NCBI GenBank assembly: GCA_036704125.1
Contig: DATNQI010000087.1
Span: forward strand, 1-54,610
Direction of reading: 5' to 3'
Length of the DNA stretch: 54,610 nucleotides
Source of the DNA: Pantanalinema sp.
GTDB taxonomy: Bacteria; Cyanobacteriota; Sericytochromatia; S15B-MN24; UBA4093
Below the pieces are notes generated by a model. That model was not told where the DNA came from, ran no database searches, and saw nothing but the letters and a program-made list of their open reading frames with translations. Of the stretch, positions 1-9,352 are shown piece by piece. The position numbers and the translations under genes are program-made. Numbering within the stretch: position 1 is the first letter of the stretch; each line of letters starts with the position of its first letter.

Positions 1-93
1 GGGGTGGGCTACCTCCTGCTGGACCGGCTCGTGGCCGTCCTGGCGTCTTACTTCTTTCACCGCACGGATCCGACACGCAAGGAGATGCCATGA
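1..93 (+). CDS. C-terminal fragment of a membrane protein (partial)
   Basis: The window opens inside a reading frame that runs to a TGA at 91-93. The last 30 residues hold a hydrophobic stretch (GYLLLDRLVAVLASYFF) followed by a short charged tail ending KEMP. This suggests a terminal membrane segment with a cytoplasmic end. The stop overlaps the start of the next gene in an ATGA arrangement, so the two are translationally coupled and probably belong to the same ABC exporter operon. The tail lacks the PARxAAxLDPxxAL ending of FtsX-type permeases, so it is probably not a second copy of that family. Too little remains to name it. Confidence 0.6.
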   Translation, partial: GVGYLLLDRLVAVLASYFFHRTDPTRKEMP

Positions 94-1316
94 AGTTCCT
101 GAAGCTGGCCTGGCGAAACCTCTCGCGCAAGCGCCGTCAAACCTTTCAGAACGCCTTCGGCCTGGTGATCGGGCTTGCCGTGTCCTTCCTGATGATGGGC
201 TACATGGACGGCCTGCTGGGCGGCAGCCTCGATCACATGGTCCGGACCCAGTCGGGCCACCTCAAGATCCAGGCCAGGGGCTACCAGGACGAGGCCCGGG
301 CGATGCCCCTGGCCCTCGCATTGACGGACGAGGCCGCCGTGACGGCCGTGCTGCGCAAGCATCCGGAAGTTTCGGCCAGCGCGCCACGCCTGCGCTTCGC
401 CTGCATGATCCGCAGCGGCGCTCGCTCCTTCGGGGTTCTCGGGCAGGGGATCGACCCCGCCCGGGAAGAGACCATGGGCGTCCTGAAGCGCCAGGACGTG
501 ATGGGACGGATGCCGGTCGGACCCGCCGAGGTCCTGCTGGGGCAGAAGCTGGCCGAGGACCTCAAGACCCGCCTGGGACGCAGCGTCACCGTCGCCGCGA
601 GCGACGCTGACGGCCAGATGAAGCTGCGGGACTACCGCGTGGTCGGCATCTTCCGCACCGGGCTTCCGAGCCTGGACGCGAGTGTCGCTTACTTCGGCCT
701 CGCGGACGCGCAGGGCCTGCTCGCGATGCCCGAGCGCGTGAGCGAGATCGGGGTCCTGCTGCACCGCAAGGAGCAGGTCGCGGCGCTCGCCGGGGCCCTG
801 GGAGCGGAGCTTCCGCCCAAGCGCGGCTACGAGGTCCTCACCTGGGAGGACCTCAACCGGGAGCTGCTCGAGCCCATCCGGCGGATGCAGCATCTTCCCA
901 AGTTGGTGGCCCTGGTGATGCTCTTGAGCCTCGTCCCGTCGATCATGAACACCTTGATCATGAGCGTCTCCGAGCGCTTCCGTGAGATCGGGGCCATGCG
1001 GGCCATGGGGATGCGCCCGGGCGAAGTGATCGGGCTGTTCCTGGTCGAGGGCCTTTTCCTCGGGCTCATCGGCAGCACCCTGGGGGCCCTCATCGGCGGC
1101 GGACTCACCTACTATCTCTCGATCAAGGGGATTCCCAACCCCGGTTTCGGGATGGGCGGCCCCGTCGGCAACCTCCCCACCCTGTATCCGACCTTCAGCC
1201 CGGGGCTGCTCGCGCTGTTCGTCGCGGCGGGCGTCATCGGCTCGGTCGTGGCGTACTACTTCCCCGCCCGCATGGCAGCGGGGCTCGATCCCATCAAGGC
1301 CCTTCGTTCCAACTGA
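90..1316 (+). CDS. ABC transporter permease, LolC/E-MacB (FtsX) family
   Basis: This 408-residue inner-membrane permease partners the ATPase encoded 11 bases downstream. It has the four-helix FtsX/MacB layout. TM1 is at about residues 20-45, followed by a large extracytoplasmic domain (about 46-270). Three more helices follow at about 271-292, 310-340 and 375-395. It ends FPARMAAGLDPIKALRSN, the usual cytoplasmic tail of the family. The N-terminus (FLKLAWRNLSRKRRQT) is the conserved amphipathic entry helix. Relatives extract lipoproteins from the inner membrane (LolCDE) or export macrolides and peptides (MacB). In a window so rich in lipoproteins a Lol-type role is attractive, but this is an inference. 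The start overlaps the preceding stop (ATGA). Confidence 0.9.
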   Translation: MKFLKLAWRNLSRKRRQTFQNAFGLVIGLAVSFLMMGYMDGLLGGSLDHMVRTQSGHLKIQARGYQDEARAMPLALALTDEAAVTAVLRKHPEVSASAPRLRFACMIRSGARSFGVLGQGIDPAREETMGVLKRQDVMGRMPVGPAEVLLGQKLAEDLKTRLGRSVTVAASDADGQMKLRDYRVVGIFRTGLPSLDASVAYFGLADAQGLLAMPERVSEIGVLLHRKEQVAALAGALGAELPPKRGYEVLTWEDLNRELLEPIRRMQHLPKLVALVMLLSLVPSIMNTLIMSVSERFREIGAMRAMGMRPGEVIGLFLVEGLFLGLIGSTLGALIGGGLTYYLSIKGIPNPGFGMGGPVGNLPTLYPTFSPGLLALFVAAGVIGSVVAYYFPARMAAGLDPIKALRSN

Positions 1317-1327
1317 GGAGGATCCGC

Positions 1328-2017
1328 ATGCCCCCCGTCGTTGAACTGGATCGCGTCACCAAGACCTATCGGATGGGCGCCAACGTCGTCACGGCGCTGG
1401 ACTCCGTCTGCCTGAGCATCGAGAAGGGCGAGTTCGTGGCGCTCGTCGGCAGTTCAGGCAGCGGCAAGAGCACGCTGCTGAACCTGATCGGAGGCCTGGA
1501 CCACCCGACCTCAGGCAAGCTGCGCCTGGCAGGCAGGGAGATCGGCAAGAAGAGCGAGCCGGAGCTGACCGAGTTCCGGCGCCGCCACCTGGGCTTCGTC
1601 TTCCAGACCTTCAACCTGATCCCGATGCTCAACGCCTGGGAGAATGTCGCCTTCCCCCTCGAGCTGCGCGACGTCCCCGCCGCCGAGGCCAGGCAACGCG
1701 CCCTCGAGATGCTCGCCAAGGTCGGCCTGTCGGATCATGCAGGGCATCGCCCGGACGAGCTTTCGGGCGGCCAGCAGCAGCGCGTGGCGATCGCGCGGGC
1801 CCTGGTGGCCAGGCCGAGCCTGGTGCTCGCCGACGAGCCCACGGCCAACCTGGACTCGCGCACGGGCGCCGAGCTCGTCTCCCTGATGCGCCGCCTCAAC
1901 GAGGAGCAAGGCATCACCTTCGTCTTCGCGACCCACGACCCGGGGATCATGGAGCAGGCGCGGCGGGTGGTCCGGATCGCGGACGGCCGGCTCGATGCCG
2001 CGCCTGCTCTCGCTTGA
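1328..2017 (+). CDS. ABC transporter ATP-binding protein, LolD-like
   Basis: This 229-residue ATPase powers the permease encoded just upstream. Walker A is GSSGSGKST at residues 41-49. The Q-loop lies in VFQTFNLIP near 91. The signature [15 protein letters not shown] is near 144, Walker [13 protein letters not shown] near 165, and the H-loop ATHDP near 204. Length and motif spacing match the LolD/MacB-N/FtsE group, which pairs with four-helix permeases of the kind found here. The ribosome site is the GAGGAG that follows the permease stop, so the pair is one operon. No substrate can be read from the ATPase itself. Confidence 0.93.
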   Translation: MPPVVELDRVTKTYRMGANVVTALDSVCLSIEKGEFVALVGSSGSGKSTLLNLIGGLDHPTSGKLRLAGREIGKKSEPELTEFRRRHLGFVFQTFNLIPMLNAWENVAFPLELRDVPAAEARQRALEMLAKVGLSDHAGHRPDELSGGQQQRVAIARALVARPSLVLADEPTANLDSRTGAELVSLMRRLNEEQGITFVFATHDPGIMEQARRVVRIADGRLDAAPALA

Positions 2018-2118
2018 CGGTGAAGATTGATTGCGACTTGCCCTGGAGATGAGACAGCGCTCGCGGATGAGGCCTAAACTGGAGGCGTCCTGAATCGCGA
2101 GAGGAGCGCCCCGTCACC

Positions 2119-3090
2119 TTGTCACAAGCCCTCAGGCGAGCCGTTCCGCTCGCGCAACTGATCCTGGCGACCCTCTGCTGGGGCGGCGTCTTCAGCACCG
2201 GCAAGTTGCTGGCGCCTCACCTGCCCCCCTTCACCGTCACCTTCGCCCGTTACGGCGGGGCGGCCCTGCTCCTCTTGCCGCTCGCCGCCGGCGAGTTCCG
2301 GACGCTCAGGCGCCAGGACCTCCCGATGCTGATCCTGGTCGGCCTCTTCAGCAGCACCCTCTTCAACGCTTGCCTGTTCGCCGGCCTGCGCTTCGCCCCG
2401 GCGGGGGACGCGGTCCTGGCGCCCGCGGCCACCCCGATCCTGCTCGCCTTGATCGCGACCGTCTTCATGGGGGTGCGGCACGGTCGCGCCAAGCTCGCGG
2501 CCCTGGGGGTCTCGGGGGCGGGCCTGGTCATGCTCTTCCTCGCCTCGGCGGGTGACCGATCCGGCGCGTCGCGCCTCGTCGGCGACGGGATGATCCTGCT
2601 GGCCGCCGCCTTCTGGAGTTGCTACTTGCTCTTCTCCGCCCGCTTCGCGGGCCGCTACTCGCCGCGCATGCTCACCGCGGTGACGGCGCTGGCCGGTGCG
2701 GTCTCGAGCCTACCGTTCGCTGCGTGGGAGGGGGGCTTCACGAAGTTCGCCACCCTGCCGCCCGTGGGCTGGGGGGTCGTGGGCTACCTGTCCCTGCTGG
2801 GGACGGTGGTGGCCTTCCTGCTGTGGAGCGAGGGTCTCCAGCGGGTGGGAGCGGCGAAGGCCGCCCACTTCATGAACCTGGTCCCGGTCTGGATCCTGCT
2901 CGGGGCCGTGGGCCTGTTGCACGAGCGCCTCGGGCCGTTGCAGTGGGCCGGCATGGCGGCGCTGCTCGCGGGCCTGTGGGGAGCGAGCCTGGCCGAGGGC
3001 AAGGCCAAGCCAGCCCGCCGCGAGGAGCCGGCCCCCGAGCCCTTCGCCGCCGAGCCGCCGCGCGCCGAGCTGAGCGGCAGCGCCCGCTGA
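2119..3090 (+). CDS. EamA/DMT-superfamily transporter
   Basis: This 323-residue integral membrane protein has about ten hydrophobic helices arranged as two EamA repeats. Family hallmarks are the opening LILATLCWGGVFSTGKLL, the first-repeat end RFAPAGDAVLAPAATPILLA and the second-repeat WSEGLQRVGAAKAAHFMNLVPV. Members export amino acids or other metabolites; the substrate is unknown. The charged, proline-rich C-terminal tail (about residues 290-323) is longer than usual. I use the TTG at 2119 because GAGGAG lies 12 bases upstream and no ATG gives the conserved first helix. A perfect 19-bp hairpin terminates the gene. Confidence 0.85.
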   Translation: MSQALRRAVPLAQLILATLCWGGVFSTGKLLAPHLPPFTVTFARYGGAALLLLPLAAGEFRTLRRQDLPMLILVGLFSSTLFNACLFAGLRFAPAGDAVLAPAATPILLALIATVFMGVRHGRAKLAALGVSGAGLVMLFLASAGDRSGASRLVGDGMILLAAAFWSCYLLFSARFAGRYSPRMLTAVTALAGAVSSLPFAAWEGGFTKFATLPPVGWGVVGYLSLLGTVVAFLLWSEGLQRVGAAKAAHFMNLVPVWILLGAVGLLHERLGPLQWAGMAALLAGLWGASLAEGKAKPARREEPAPEPFAAEPPRAELSGSAR

Positions 3091-3127
3091 AAAAGCCCCC
3101 GGATCGCGCGCGATCCGGGGGCTTTTT
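3090..3127. terminator. Bidirectional intrinsic terminator between EamA and cytochrome c genes
   Basis: A perfect inverted repeat has two 19-base arms with no loop bases left over: 3090-3108 pairs with 3109-3127. The outer five bases are A/T, so each strand ends its GC stem in a T run. It sits between two convergent genes and would serve both. Confidence 0.9.
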
Positions 3128-3141
3128 CCTGGGGGAGAGGC

Positions 3142-3483
3142 TTACTTGCCGCCTTCCTTGAGGATCCAGTCGACCATGGCGTTGAGGTCGCCGGCCGAGA
3201 GCGCGGGGTGGGGGGTCATGGCCATGGTGCCCCAGTTGCCCGATCCGCCCTTCTTGATCTTGTCGGCGAGCATGGCGGGGGCCTTCTTGTTGCCCTTGTA
3301 CTTCTTGGCGACCGCCTCGTAGCTGGGGCCGAGCTTCTTGGGCTCAGAGTTCTTGAAGGTGTGGCAGGCGATGCAGTCGCCCTTCTTGATCAGGTCGAGG
3401 CCCTTGCCGGCGGCGTGGGCGCTGGGGGCGACGGTCGCCGTCAGGGCGATCGCCGCGGCGATGATGGCGATGGTACGTGCCAA
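3142..3483 (-). CDS. Class I c-type cytochrome, periplasmic
   Basis: This 113-residue monohaem electron carrier has a Sec signal peptide ending near AHA (residue 24). The haem-binding motif CIACH is at residues 37-41. A C-terminal MAMTPHP segment supplies the axial methionine. Size and layout match small cytochromes c551/c552 that shuttle electrons to terminal oxidases or reductases. I use the TTG start at 3483 because AGGAGA lies seven bases upstream and it gives a clean signal peptide. A TATAAT -10 lies on the minus strand at 3555-3550, about 60 bases upstream. No cytochrome maturation or oxidase genes are adjacent, so the partner is unknown. Confidence 0.9.
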   Translation of the reverse strand: MARTIAIIAAAIALTATVAPSAHAAGKGLDLIKKGDCIACHTFKNSEPKKLGPSYEAVAKKYKGNKKAPAMLADKIKKGGSGNWGTMAMTPHPALSAGDLNAMVDWILKEGGK

Positions 3484-3549
3484 GGGTGAATCTCCTTGTT
3501 GAGAAGAATGGGGGGCAAGGGAGCTTCAAGACGACAGCTTCCCTGCTCC

Positions 3550-3555
3550 ATTATA
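3550..3555 (-). promoter_or_regulatory. -10 element for the cytochrome c gene
   Basis: A perfect TATAAT lies on the minus strand upstream of the cytochrome gene, with no clear -35 box. The leader of about 60 bases contains an imperfect inverted repeat of the AAGGGAGCTT/AGCTTCCCT type (plus-strand 3517-3545). Confidence 0.5.
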
Positions 3556-3581
3556 AGCCAGCGGGCTGCGGAAGTGGCGCC

Positions 3582-4778
3582 TTATCGAAGGGTGACGTCG
3601 CCGCTGATGGTCGAGCAGGTGAGCGCGGCGGTGCCGCTGTGGAGCTTGCCCTTGATGTGGCGCTTGGCGAAGATGGTCTCGCTCAGGTCCAGCTTCATCT
3701 CCAGGTCGCCCGAGCGGGTCGAGGCGTCCACGTAGCCCATCGAGCCGGGCAAGAGGCGCACGTCGATGTCGCCCGAGGTGGTGCTCGCGCTCATGGCGAA
3801 GGCGGCCTCGAGCTCGGCCTCGATGTCGCCGCTGATGCTCTTGAGCTTGATGTCGCCCGACAGCTTGCCGTCCAGGTCGATGTCGCCGCTGACGGTGCTC
3901 GCGCTGCCCGAGAGCCAGGCCTTGCGCAGGACGATGTCGCCGCTGATGGCCCGGGCGTCCATGTGGCCGGCGCAGTCGGTGGCGGTAAGCTCGCCGCTGA
4001 CGGTGTTGAGCGAGAGGTTGCCCTCGATCCCCTGGGTCTGGATGTCCCCCGAGACGGTCTTGAGGTTGCCGTGGCCCGAGAAGCGCAGGCCGTCGGCGTA
4101 CAGGTCGCCGCTGATGCTCGCGGCCTGGGGGACCAGGTGGCGGGGCAGGCGGCATTCGAAGTCGTAGCGGTGGCGCATCATCAGGGCGCCGATGGGGTGG
4201 CTCTGAGAGAGCGAGGCCGGGGGCGTGAGCTTCAGCTGGGCGCCCTCGCGCCGCAGCGAGACGGGGTGCTCGGCGAAGAAGGCCTGGGCGGCCTCGACGG
4301 TGGCACCCGGGATGTGCGCCACCACCTTGACGGCCACGTCCTCGCGGTCCTCGCCGATCAGCCGGATGGTGCCGTGGGTGTTCTGCACGTCGAAGCCCGC
4401 AAGGTCCGCCGTCTCGTTGAATTCGAGGGTCTCTTCGAAGGTGTGGGTGGGCTGCAGGTGGCTCTCGATCATGCCGAGGCCCTGGTTGAGCAGCCCCGAC
4501 AGGACGTCGACCACCCGGCTGACGCCCTTGCCCACCTTGGGCAGGTGCTCGGTGGCGATCTGCTCGGGAAGGCGATCGAGGACCTTGTTGACCTGCTCGA
4601 AGGCCGGGGCCAGCTGGTGGGCGATGGACATGGGCGCCTCGGGCGCGGCGGAAGAAGTGCTCGCAGGCTGTGCGGCGGGCGCGGACTGGCCGAGGGCGGC
4701 AAGCAAGGTCGCCGCCTCGGTGGCGTTGATCTTGCCCTCCTCGAGCATGGTCAGGACCTTCATGCGTTCGTCGTTCAT
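3582..4778 (-). CDS. DUF4097 (YvlB-like) beta-repeat protein
   Basis: This 398-residue protein starts with a short helical motif (MNDERMKVLTMLEEGKINAT, then EAATLLAAL) of the YvlB/SHOCT-like type. An Ala/Pro/Ser-rich linker follows to about residue 50, then a central domain. The C-terminal half has many repeats centred on T(V/I)SGDI, as in the DUF4097 adhesin-like beta-helix. There is no signal peptide or membrane helix, so it is probably cytoplasmic. Its start lies in an ATGA overlap with the DUF2089 gene. YvlB relatives in Firmicutes lie next to envelope-stress regulators, so an envelope-stress role is plausible but unproven. The open frame extends further upstream, but that part is the shadow of the DUF2089 gene. 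Confidence 0.85.
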   Translation of the reverse strand: MNDERMKVLTMLEEGKINATEAATLLAALGQSAPAAQPASTSSAAPEAPMSIAHQLAPAFEQVNKVLDRLPEQIATEHLPKVGKGVSRVVDVLSGLLNQGLGMIESHLQPTHTFEETLEFNETADLAGFDVQNTHGTIRLIGEDREDVAVKVVAHIPGATVEAAQAFFAEHPVSLRREGAQLKLTPPASLSQSHPIGALMMRHRYDFECRLPRHLVPQAASISGDLYADGLRFSGHGNLKTVSGDIQTQGIEGNLSLNTVSGELTATDCAGHMDARAISGDIVLRKAWLSGSASTVSGDIDLDGKLSGDIKLKSISGDIEAELEAAFAMSASTTSGDIDVRLLPGSMGYVDASTRSGDLEMKLDLSETIFAKRHIKGKLHSGTAALTCSTISGDVTLR

Positions 4779-5158
4779 GGATTCAAATCCTCTAGCTTCG
4801 CGATCGCCTCGGCCGCGCTGAGCTCCCCGCGCTCCAAGGAGGCGAGGATCTCGGAACGATTCGGCGAAGCGCTCGGGGGGGTGGTCGGAGTGGTGCGCCC
4901 GAGGGCCTCGATGGCGCTCTCCAGGCGGTTGCGGACGGTGGGGTAGCTGACCCCGAGGGCCTTCTCGACCTCGCGGATGTTGCCGCGGCAGGTGACGAAG
5001 GTGACGATGAACTCCTGCAGGTCCGAGGGGAGCTGGGCCAGGAGGGGCAGGCCGAACGTGCCGCGGATGCTGGTGTCGCAGCCGGGGCAGGCCAGCTCGG
5101 TCACGCGCAGGGCGTCGGAGCACACGGGACAGCGGGAAGGGAACTGGTTCAATTTCAT
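4775..5158 (-). CDS. DUF2089 family zinc-ribbon/HTH regulator
   Basis: This 127-residue probable transcription regulator has an N-terminal zinc ribbon with two CxxC pairs (CPVC at 10-13, CPGC at 24-27). A helix-turn-helix region follows (about 60-88, including GNIREVEKALGVSYPTVRNR). It ends with a helix (about 100-125, ILASLERGELSAAEAIAKL) that resembles the start of the DUF4097 protein encoded next. The two genes overlap by ATGA, so the proteins are made together. The ATG lies inside a perfect 15-bp inverted repeat and has no Shine-Dalgarno sequence. A promoter predicts transcription starting at the ATG itself, so the mRNA is probably leaderless and may be autoregulated. Confidence 0.85.
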   Translation of the reverse strand: MKLNQFPSRCPVCSDALRVTELACPGCDTSIRGTFGLPLLAQLPSDLQEFIVTFVTCRGNIREVEKALGVSYPTVRNRLESAIEALGRTTPTTPPSASPNRSEILASLERGELSAAEAIAKLEDLNP

Positions 5159-5186
5159 GCTTGAGAATTTAAAGCATGAAATTGAA
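5148..5186. repeat. Perfect 15-bp inverted repeat over the DUF2089 start codon
   Basis: The arms 5148-5162 and 5172-5186 are exact reverse complements (TTCAATTTCATGCTT type) with a nine-base spacer. The right arm lies in the -10/-35 spacer of the operon promoter, and the left arm covers the ATG and first codons. It could be an operator for the DUF2089 HTH protein or, less likely if the mRNA is leaderless, an RNA hairpin. Confidence 0.85.
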
Positions 5187-5194
5187 AAAGTAAA
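5166..5194 (-). promoter_or_regulatory. Promoter of the DUF2089-DUF4097 operon (predicted leaderless)
   Basis: On the minus strand TTTACT (5194-5189), a 17-base spacer and TAAATT (5171-5166) form a standard promoter. The expected transcription start, seven bases after the -10, is the A of the DUF2089 ATG at 5158. Confidence 0.6.
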
Positions 5195-5214
5195 GACCCG
5201 TGATCGATCGCAGC

Positions 5215-5252
5215 AAAAAGCAGGGGCGCCGATGACGGCGCCCCTGCTTTTT
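5215..5252 (-). terminator. Intrinsic terminator of the dgt-dnaG-rpoD operon
   Basis: Two 16-base perfect arms (5215-5230 and 5237-5252) enclose a six-base loop, and the stem carries A5/T5 at its base. It lies 12 bases after the rpoD stop and separates it from the DUF2089 promoter. Confidence 0.9.
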
Positions 5253-5263
5253 CGGGAAGTAGC

Positions 5264-6292
<1,029 letters not shown>

Positions 6293-6378
6293 CTCCGTAG
6301 GTCCACCCTCACCGTCGACAAAGGATAGGGATGGTCACAAGGCAGCGGCTGGTTCCCGGATGGTGCGCCCATTTCTGG

Positions 6379-8214
6379 TTACCCCATCTTGTGGGTCGGC
6401 AACACGCTACCACTGCGCGATTTTAAGTCTTCCTTGCGCGTGAGCGCATGCTTGTACTGCCGCAAAACTTCGTTGATTTCGTCCGGGGGAGCGCTTTCGC
6501 GGATCGCCGCTTCCAGGAGCTCCTTGCAGGTGTCGTGCTCCTGGGTCCAGAAGCTGATCGCGATGGTGTGGATGATCGAGGTCGCAGCCTGCTCCACGTC
6601 GTGCCATTTCTCCGAGTCCGCGCCGAAGGCGAGGCGGGAAATGAACCCCTGTTCTTGTTCCCCAGTGTATTCGGTAAGTAACGCCTCCCAGCTCAATTCC
6701 TTGTCGGCCGGCCAGGCTTCGATCGTCTCTCTGAGCCATTGGCAGTCCTCGTCGGTGAAGGGGATGCCCGCCAAGTGCTCGGAGACGTCCTGTCGGACGG
6801 TGTTATGTTCGACCATCAGGGTCAAGAGATCCGCTTCGGCCTGACGGAAACCGTTCCGTTTTGCCAGGGGGGTGCCGGTCGACCTGCGGGGTGCTCTATT
6901 ATGCCGGAACTCTTTCCCGATTTCCAGTGAGAGGGCATCCCGGCTGACGTCGAGGCGCTTGGCGAGCTGGGCGTAGAACTCGTCGCGCAAGACGGCGCTC
7001 GAGACCCGGCCGAGGATCTTCTTGCACGCCTGGACGGCGGCCTCCTTGCCCTCGGGGGTGTCGAGGCTCCCCTCGGCCCCCTCGATGGCGCGGTCGAGCT
7101 GGTACTGGATGAGGGTGGTGGCGCCCTCGACCAGCTCCTCGAAGGCCTCGGCGCCGTGGCTCCTGAGGAACTCGTCGGGATCCTTGCCCTGGGGGATGCG
7201 CAGCACGCGCACGTCCAGCATCGCCGAGCCCGCCACCTCCTCGAGGGTCGCGATCCCGCGGTCGGTCGCGGCCTGGCCGGCCTTGTCCGCGTCGTAGGAG
7301 ACCACCACCCGCTTGGAGTAGCGCAGGAGGCTCTTGGCCTGGGGCGGCGTCAGGGCCGTGCCCAGCACGCCCACCGCCTCGGTGAAGCCCGCGCGGTGCG
7401 CCGCGATCACGTCCATGTACCCCTCCATGAGGAGGGCGCGGTCCTTGCGCTTGATCCCCTCCTTGGCGATGGGCAGGGCATAGAGGTGGCGGCCCTTGTG
7501 GTAGAGGGGCGTGTCGGGGCTGTTGAGGTACTTGGGCTCGTCGCCCGGGTGGATGGCGCGGGCGCCGAAGGCGATCACCTGCCCCAGATCCCCGGTGATC
7601 GGGAAGATGACCCGCCCCCGGAAGTAGTCGTAGAAGCCGTTCCCTTCTCGACGCGCCCGGACCAGCCCCGCGTCCTCCTGGACCTTGGCGCTGACGCCCT
7701 GGTGGGTGAGGTGGCGGTGCAGGGCGTCCCACTCGCGCGGGGCGTAGCCCAGGCCGAACCTCTCCTGCAACTCGGCGTTTACCCCGCGCTGGGCCAGGTA
7801 GGCCCGGGCGTCCTCTCCCGCCGGATCCTCGGCGAGGGTGCGCCGGTAGAAGGCTGCTGCCAGCTCGTTGGCGTGTCTCAGCAGCTTGCGCTCGTCGGCC
7901 ATGGGGTCCGACTCGGCCACGGCGATGCCGTAGCGCTCGGCGAGCACCTTGAGGGCGTCGCGGAAGCCGAGGTTCTGCTGCTTCATCACGAAGGCGAAGA
8001 CGTCGCCGCCCTCGCCGCACCCGAAGCAGCGGAAGATGCGCTTCTCCGGGTTGACGTTGAAGGAGGGGGTCTTCTCGCCGTGGAAGGGGCACAGGCCCGT
8101 GTAGTTGCGGCCCGATCGCTTGAGCACGACGCTCTCGCCGATGATCTCGAGGATGTCGGCGCGATCGCGCACGAGCTCGACCGGATCGAGCCCTCCGGGA
8201 AAGTCCTTGCTCAT
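6379..8214 (-). CDS. dnaG: DNA primase DnaG
   Basis: This 611-residue primase makes RNA primers at the replication fork. The N-terminal CHC2 zinc finger uses C42, H45, C63 and C66 (CPFH and CFGC). The TOPRIM core follows, with its acidic residues in LMEGYMDVIAAHRAG and VVVSYDADKAG. A C-terminal helicase-interaction domain occupies roughly residues 430-611. Length and domain order are typical. It starts six bases after the dgt stop and is followed by rpoD, an arrangement also found in Firmicutes macromolecular-synthesis operons. Confidence 0.97.
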   Translation of the reverse strand: MSKDFPGGLDPVELVRDRADILEIIGESVVLKRSGRNYTGLCPFHGEKTPSFNVNPEKRIFRCFGCGEGGDVFAFVMKQQNLGFRDALKVLAERYGIAVAESDPMADERKLLRHANELAAAFYRRTLAEDPAGEDARAYLAQRGVNAELQERFGLGYAPREWDALHRHLTHQGVSAKVQEDAGLVRARREGNGFYDYFRGRVIFPITGDLGQVIAFGARAIHPGDEPKYLNSPDTPLYHKGRHLYALPIAKEGIKRKDRALLMEGYMDVIAAHRAGFTEAVGVLGTALTPPQAKSLLRYSKRVVVSYDADKAGQAATDRGIATLEEVAGSAMLDVRVLRIPQGKDPDEFLRSHGAEAFEELVEGATTLIQYQLDRAIEGAEGSLDTPEGKEAAVQACKKILGRVSSAVLRDEFYAQLAKRLDVSRDALSLEIGKEFRHNRAPRRSTGTPLAKRNGFRQAEADLLTLMVEHNTVRQDVSEHLAGIPFTDEDCQWLRETIEAWPADKELSWEALLTEYTGEQEQGFISRLAFGADSEKWHDVEQAATSIIHTIAISFWTQEHDTCKELLEAAIRESAPPDEINEVLRQYKHALTRKEDLKSRSGSVLPTHKMG

Positions 8215-8220
8215 GGGGCG

Positions 8221-9261
8221 CTACTGCGATCCGTTCTTGCCGAAGATGGTCCAGGGCCTGGGGATGAAGATCTCCTCGTAGATGCGCAGGGCGTAGCGAT
8301 CGGTCATGCCGGCCACGTAGTCGACCACGTGCTGGGTGTGGTTCTGGGGGTCGTAGGCCTCGCCCCACACGGCGCTCATCCTGGCGGGCTGCTCCATGAA
8401 GTGCGTGAACAGGTCGGTGACCAGCCGCCGGGCCTTGCCCTCCTCGGCCTTGGCCTCGGAGCCCAGGTAGACCTTCTGGAACATGAAGATGCGCAGCTCG
8501 GTCTGGATGTCCCACATCTCGGGGCTCATCCGGATCGTGTCCTGGCCGAAGCTCGAGACCACCAGGTCGTGGATCATGGCGCCGATGCGCTGGGCGTGGC
8601 TGGTGCCCAGCGCCCGGTAGCGCGCGGGAAGGTCCTCGAAGCGCAGGATCCCGGCGCGGATCGCGTCGTCCACGTCGTGGTTGAGGTAGGCCACCCGGTC
8701 GGCGATCTTCACGATCTGGCCCTCGAGGGTGTAGGGGGTCTCGACGCCGGTGTGCCAGCGGATGCCGTTGCGCACCTCATCGGTGAGGTTGAGGTTCATC
8801 AGCACGTCCGCGACCCGCAGGCTCTGGGCGTTGTGCTGGAAGCCGCCCGGCACGCAGCGCGCCAGGGCGTGCTCGCCGGTGTGGCCGAAGGCCGGGTGCC
8901 CCAGGTCGTGGCCCATGCAGATGGCCTCGATCAGGTCCTCGTTGAGGCGAAGGGCCCGCCCGATGGAGCGCGACACCTGCGACACCTCGAGGGTGTGGGT
9001 CAGCCGGGTGCGGTAGTGGTCGCCGTCCGGCGAGATGAAGACCTGGGTCTTGTGCTTGAGGCGGCGGAAGGCCTTGCAGTGGACGATGCGATCGCGATCG
9101 CGCTGGAAGTCCGTCCGGTAGGGGCACGGCGTCTCGGGCTTCTGGCGGCCGCGGGTCCTTGCGGCCTGGGCGGCTTTGGGCGAGAGGTAGGCGGCCTCGA
9201 AGGCCTCCTGCTGCTCGCGCATGTAGAGGCCGGGCACTTGCGGAGCGGTCGGATCGATCAT
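8221..9261 (-). CDS. dgt: Deoxyguanosinetriphosphate triphosphohydrolase-like protein
   Basis: This 346-residue HD-domain enzyme is predicted to hydrolyse dNTPs to the nucleoside and triphosphate. Visible family features are RDRDRIVHCKAFRRLKHKTQV near residue 55, the first metal His in TRLTHTLEVSQ, the HD pair in CMGHDLGHPAFGHTGE, and the distal Asp in IADRVAYLNHDVDDA. It belongs to the shorter type of the family common outside enterobacteria. It leads the operon with dnaG and rpoD, which links dNTP pool control with priming. A promoter lies about 45-70 bases upstream and GGAAG precedes the ATG. Confidence 0.93.
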   Translation of the reverse strand: MIDPTAPQVPGLYMREQQEAFEAAYLSPKAAQAARTRGRQKPETPCPYRTDFQRDRDRIVHCKAFRRLKHKTQVFISPDGDHYRTRLTHTLEVSQVSRSIGRALRLNEDLIEAICMGHDLGHPAFGHTGEHALARCVPGGFQHNAQSLRVADVLMNLNLTDEVRNGIRWHTGVETPYTLEGQIVKIADRVAYLNHDVDDAIRAGILRFEDLPARYRALGTSHAQRIGAMIHDLVVSSFGQDTIRMSPEMWDIQTELRIFMFQKVYLGSEAKAEEGKARRLVTDLFTHFMEQPARMSAVWGEAYDPQNHTQHVVDYVAGMTDRYALRIYEEIFIPRPWTIFGKNGSQ

Positions 9262-9302
9262 GGCGCTTCTTCCGGTGGGTTCGTACTCGGGGGCTGCCTA
9301 CG

Positions 9303-9331
9303 ATTGTCCCACCCTCAGGCGATCGCAGCAA
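9303..9331 (-). promoter_or_regulatory. Promoter of the dgt-dnaG-rpoD operon
   Basis: On the minus strand TTGCTG (9331-9326), exactly 17 bases, then GACAAT (9308-9303). The -10 is preceded by TGG, giving an extended -10. The spacer contains a GCGATCGC octamer. Confidence 0.65.
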
Positions 9332-9352
9332 GGTCCGGCCCGCCGGGGTGGC

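Noticed and set aside
3477-5123. Long frames on both strands around the DUF4097 gene, including a minus-strand extension upstream to 5123
   Set aside because: Only 3582-4778 has the family repeats and a coupled start. The extension overlaps the DUF2089 gene in another frame and reads as Arg/Pro-rich noise.
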